Below, in pieces: positions 63,301-64,000 of a DNA stretch of 64,000 nucleotides. The DNA is from an uncultured Bacteroidota bacterium (lineage in GTDB: Bacteria; Bacteroidota; Bacteroidia; Flavobacteriales; Flavobacteriaceae), in assembly GCA_902536935.1 (NCBI GenBank), contig CACAZM010000005.1:28349-92348 (forward strand), read 5' to 3'. The notes beneath the pieces are model-generated. The model did no database searches, was not told the origin of the DNA, and saw only the letters and a list, made by a program, of their open reading frames with translations. Position numbers and translations under genes: made by a program. Positions within the stretch are counted from its first letter, which is position 1; each line of letters starts with the position of its first letter.

Positions 63301-64000
63301 CTCAAAGGTTCCAGAGCCTGGTGAAGCTGTTTTAGTAATCAGTATTGCTGCACTCTGAGCAATGCTTGTGACAGTATCATCATTTACCAATGCAGTATCT
63401 GGGTCATCACTTCGGGCTACCACATCATTCCCATTTGGATCTTTAGCAGTTGCATTTATAAAGTTAGATACACTTCCAGTATTTACTGTCGCTTGACTTA
63501 GTATATAGAATCCTGTGAGTGTCCTTGATTCACCAGCAGCAAGTGTAAAGCTTGGCCATGGTGTTAGATCTCCCGCGTTATGGTTTGGCGAAGACAAATA
63601 TAATGTGGTATTATTACCAGATCTTAGATTGTCTTCAAGCTCTATATCCGTAACAGGTACTTCACCTGTGTTGGTAACGATTACTGTGTACTCAATTAAG
63701 TCTCCTGCGCCAGCTTCATTATCTCCATTGTCTATCAGCTGATCCTGCTTGGTGACTGTAATCGATGCAAACAAGTCTGTCTCTACAACCGTTGGATCCT
63801 GATCTGAAGTTGTGTCATTTGGATCATCACTAATCGCTGTGATATCATCAGTACCGTTTGGCGTGTCTCCAGTAACTGTTACTACGTTACTTATACTTCC
63901 TGTCAAGGCCGCAGCCGAGCCAATCGTGTAGTATGATGTGTAGGTCTGAACAGCACCTGGAGCTAGACTTGCAATCGTCCACTGATTAGTTGGATCACTT
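54361..64000 (-). CDS. Giant DUF11-like repeat surface adhesin with T9SS type B (gliding-motility-associated) C-terminal domain, N-terminus beyond window
   Basis: Listed ORF 3181 aa; same frame continues open to base 64000 (...[36 protein letters not shown]). At least 22 repeats of the type IEVTKTAxVxDNGDGxxGxGDTIxYTITVxNTGN. Confidence 0.95.
   Translation of the reverse strand, partial: [3212 protein letters not shown]
54364..54663 (-). other. T9SS type B / CHU_C-type C-terminal sorting domain of the giant adhesin
   Basis: [47 protein letters not shown]...[14 protein letters not shown]...[10 protein letters not shown]. Confidence 0.92.
54700..64000 (-). repeat. Tandem array of at least 22 protein-level repeats (about 120-145 aa each)
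   Basis: Recurrent DNGDG...[15 protein letters not shown]...GVSNTVTA blocks counted in the translation. Confidence 0.93.
55160..56056. repeat. Near-identical 432-bp tandem DNA duplication (144 codons)
   Basis: Bases 55160-55624 align with 55592-56056 at an offset of 432 with two mismatches seen by eye (55260/55692 and 55289/55721). Confidence 0.93.

Noticed and set aside
54710-63742. Many plus-strand ORFs (60-185 aa) antisense to the giant adhesin gene, several similar to one another
   Set aside because: They mirror the repeat structure and codon bias of the minus-strand gene, lack plausible promoters, and their similarity is explained by the tandem repeats.

Overview
This 64 kb window looks like chromosomal DNA from a marine-type Flavobacteriaceae/Bacteroidota genome. 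That assignment rests on gene content, TAnnTTTG promoter elements, a gliding/T9SS-type C-terminal domain, and the rplM-rpsI-rpsB-tsf-pyrH-frr gene order. Most of it is housekeeping: polA, ribosomal protein/tsf/pyrH/frr genes, asnS, rpoN, panC/panD, radA, xth, glyS, sdhCAB, pepP, thiL, a complete suf operon, hflX, an lpxH-like gene, queD, enoyl-CoA hydratase, and a PqqB-like MBL protein. The right end (50.4 to 64.0 kb, minus strand) is the main accessory region. It is a three-gene surface-adhesin module: a giant protein (>3,200 aa, running off the window) with at least 22 DUF11-like repeats and a T9SS type B C-terminal domain, then a PorP/SprF-like gene joined by a TGATG overlap, then an OmpA/PD40 protein with an unusual repeat-bearing, SPOR-like C-terminal extension. 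Within the giant gene there is an almost exact 432-bp tandem duplication with two mismatches by eye. Other points worth a second look: exact TAnnTTTG promoter boxes 4 nt upstream of the ATG of panD, glyS and thiL (predicted leaderless mRNAs); seven of eight convergent gene junctions within 5 bp, four sharing an identical 4-bp stop overlap; a small lipoprotein gene embedded between sufB and sufC; an S2 protein with an acidic tail and a Rho_N/SAP-like C-terminus; and a compositional-outlier ORF at 23.8 kb. I saw no tRNA, rRNA, CRISPR array, transposase, phage or restriction-modification genes. All homology calls are from memory of protein families; no searches were run.
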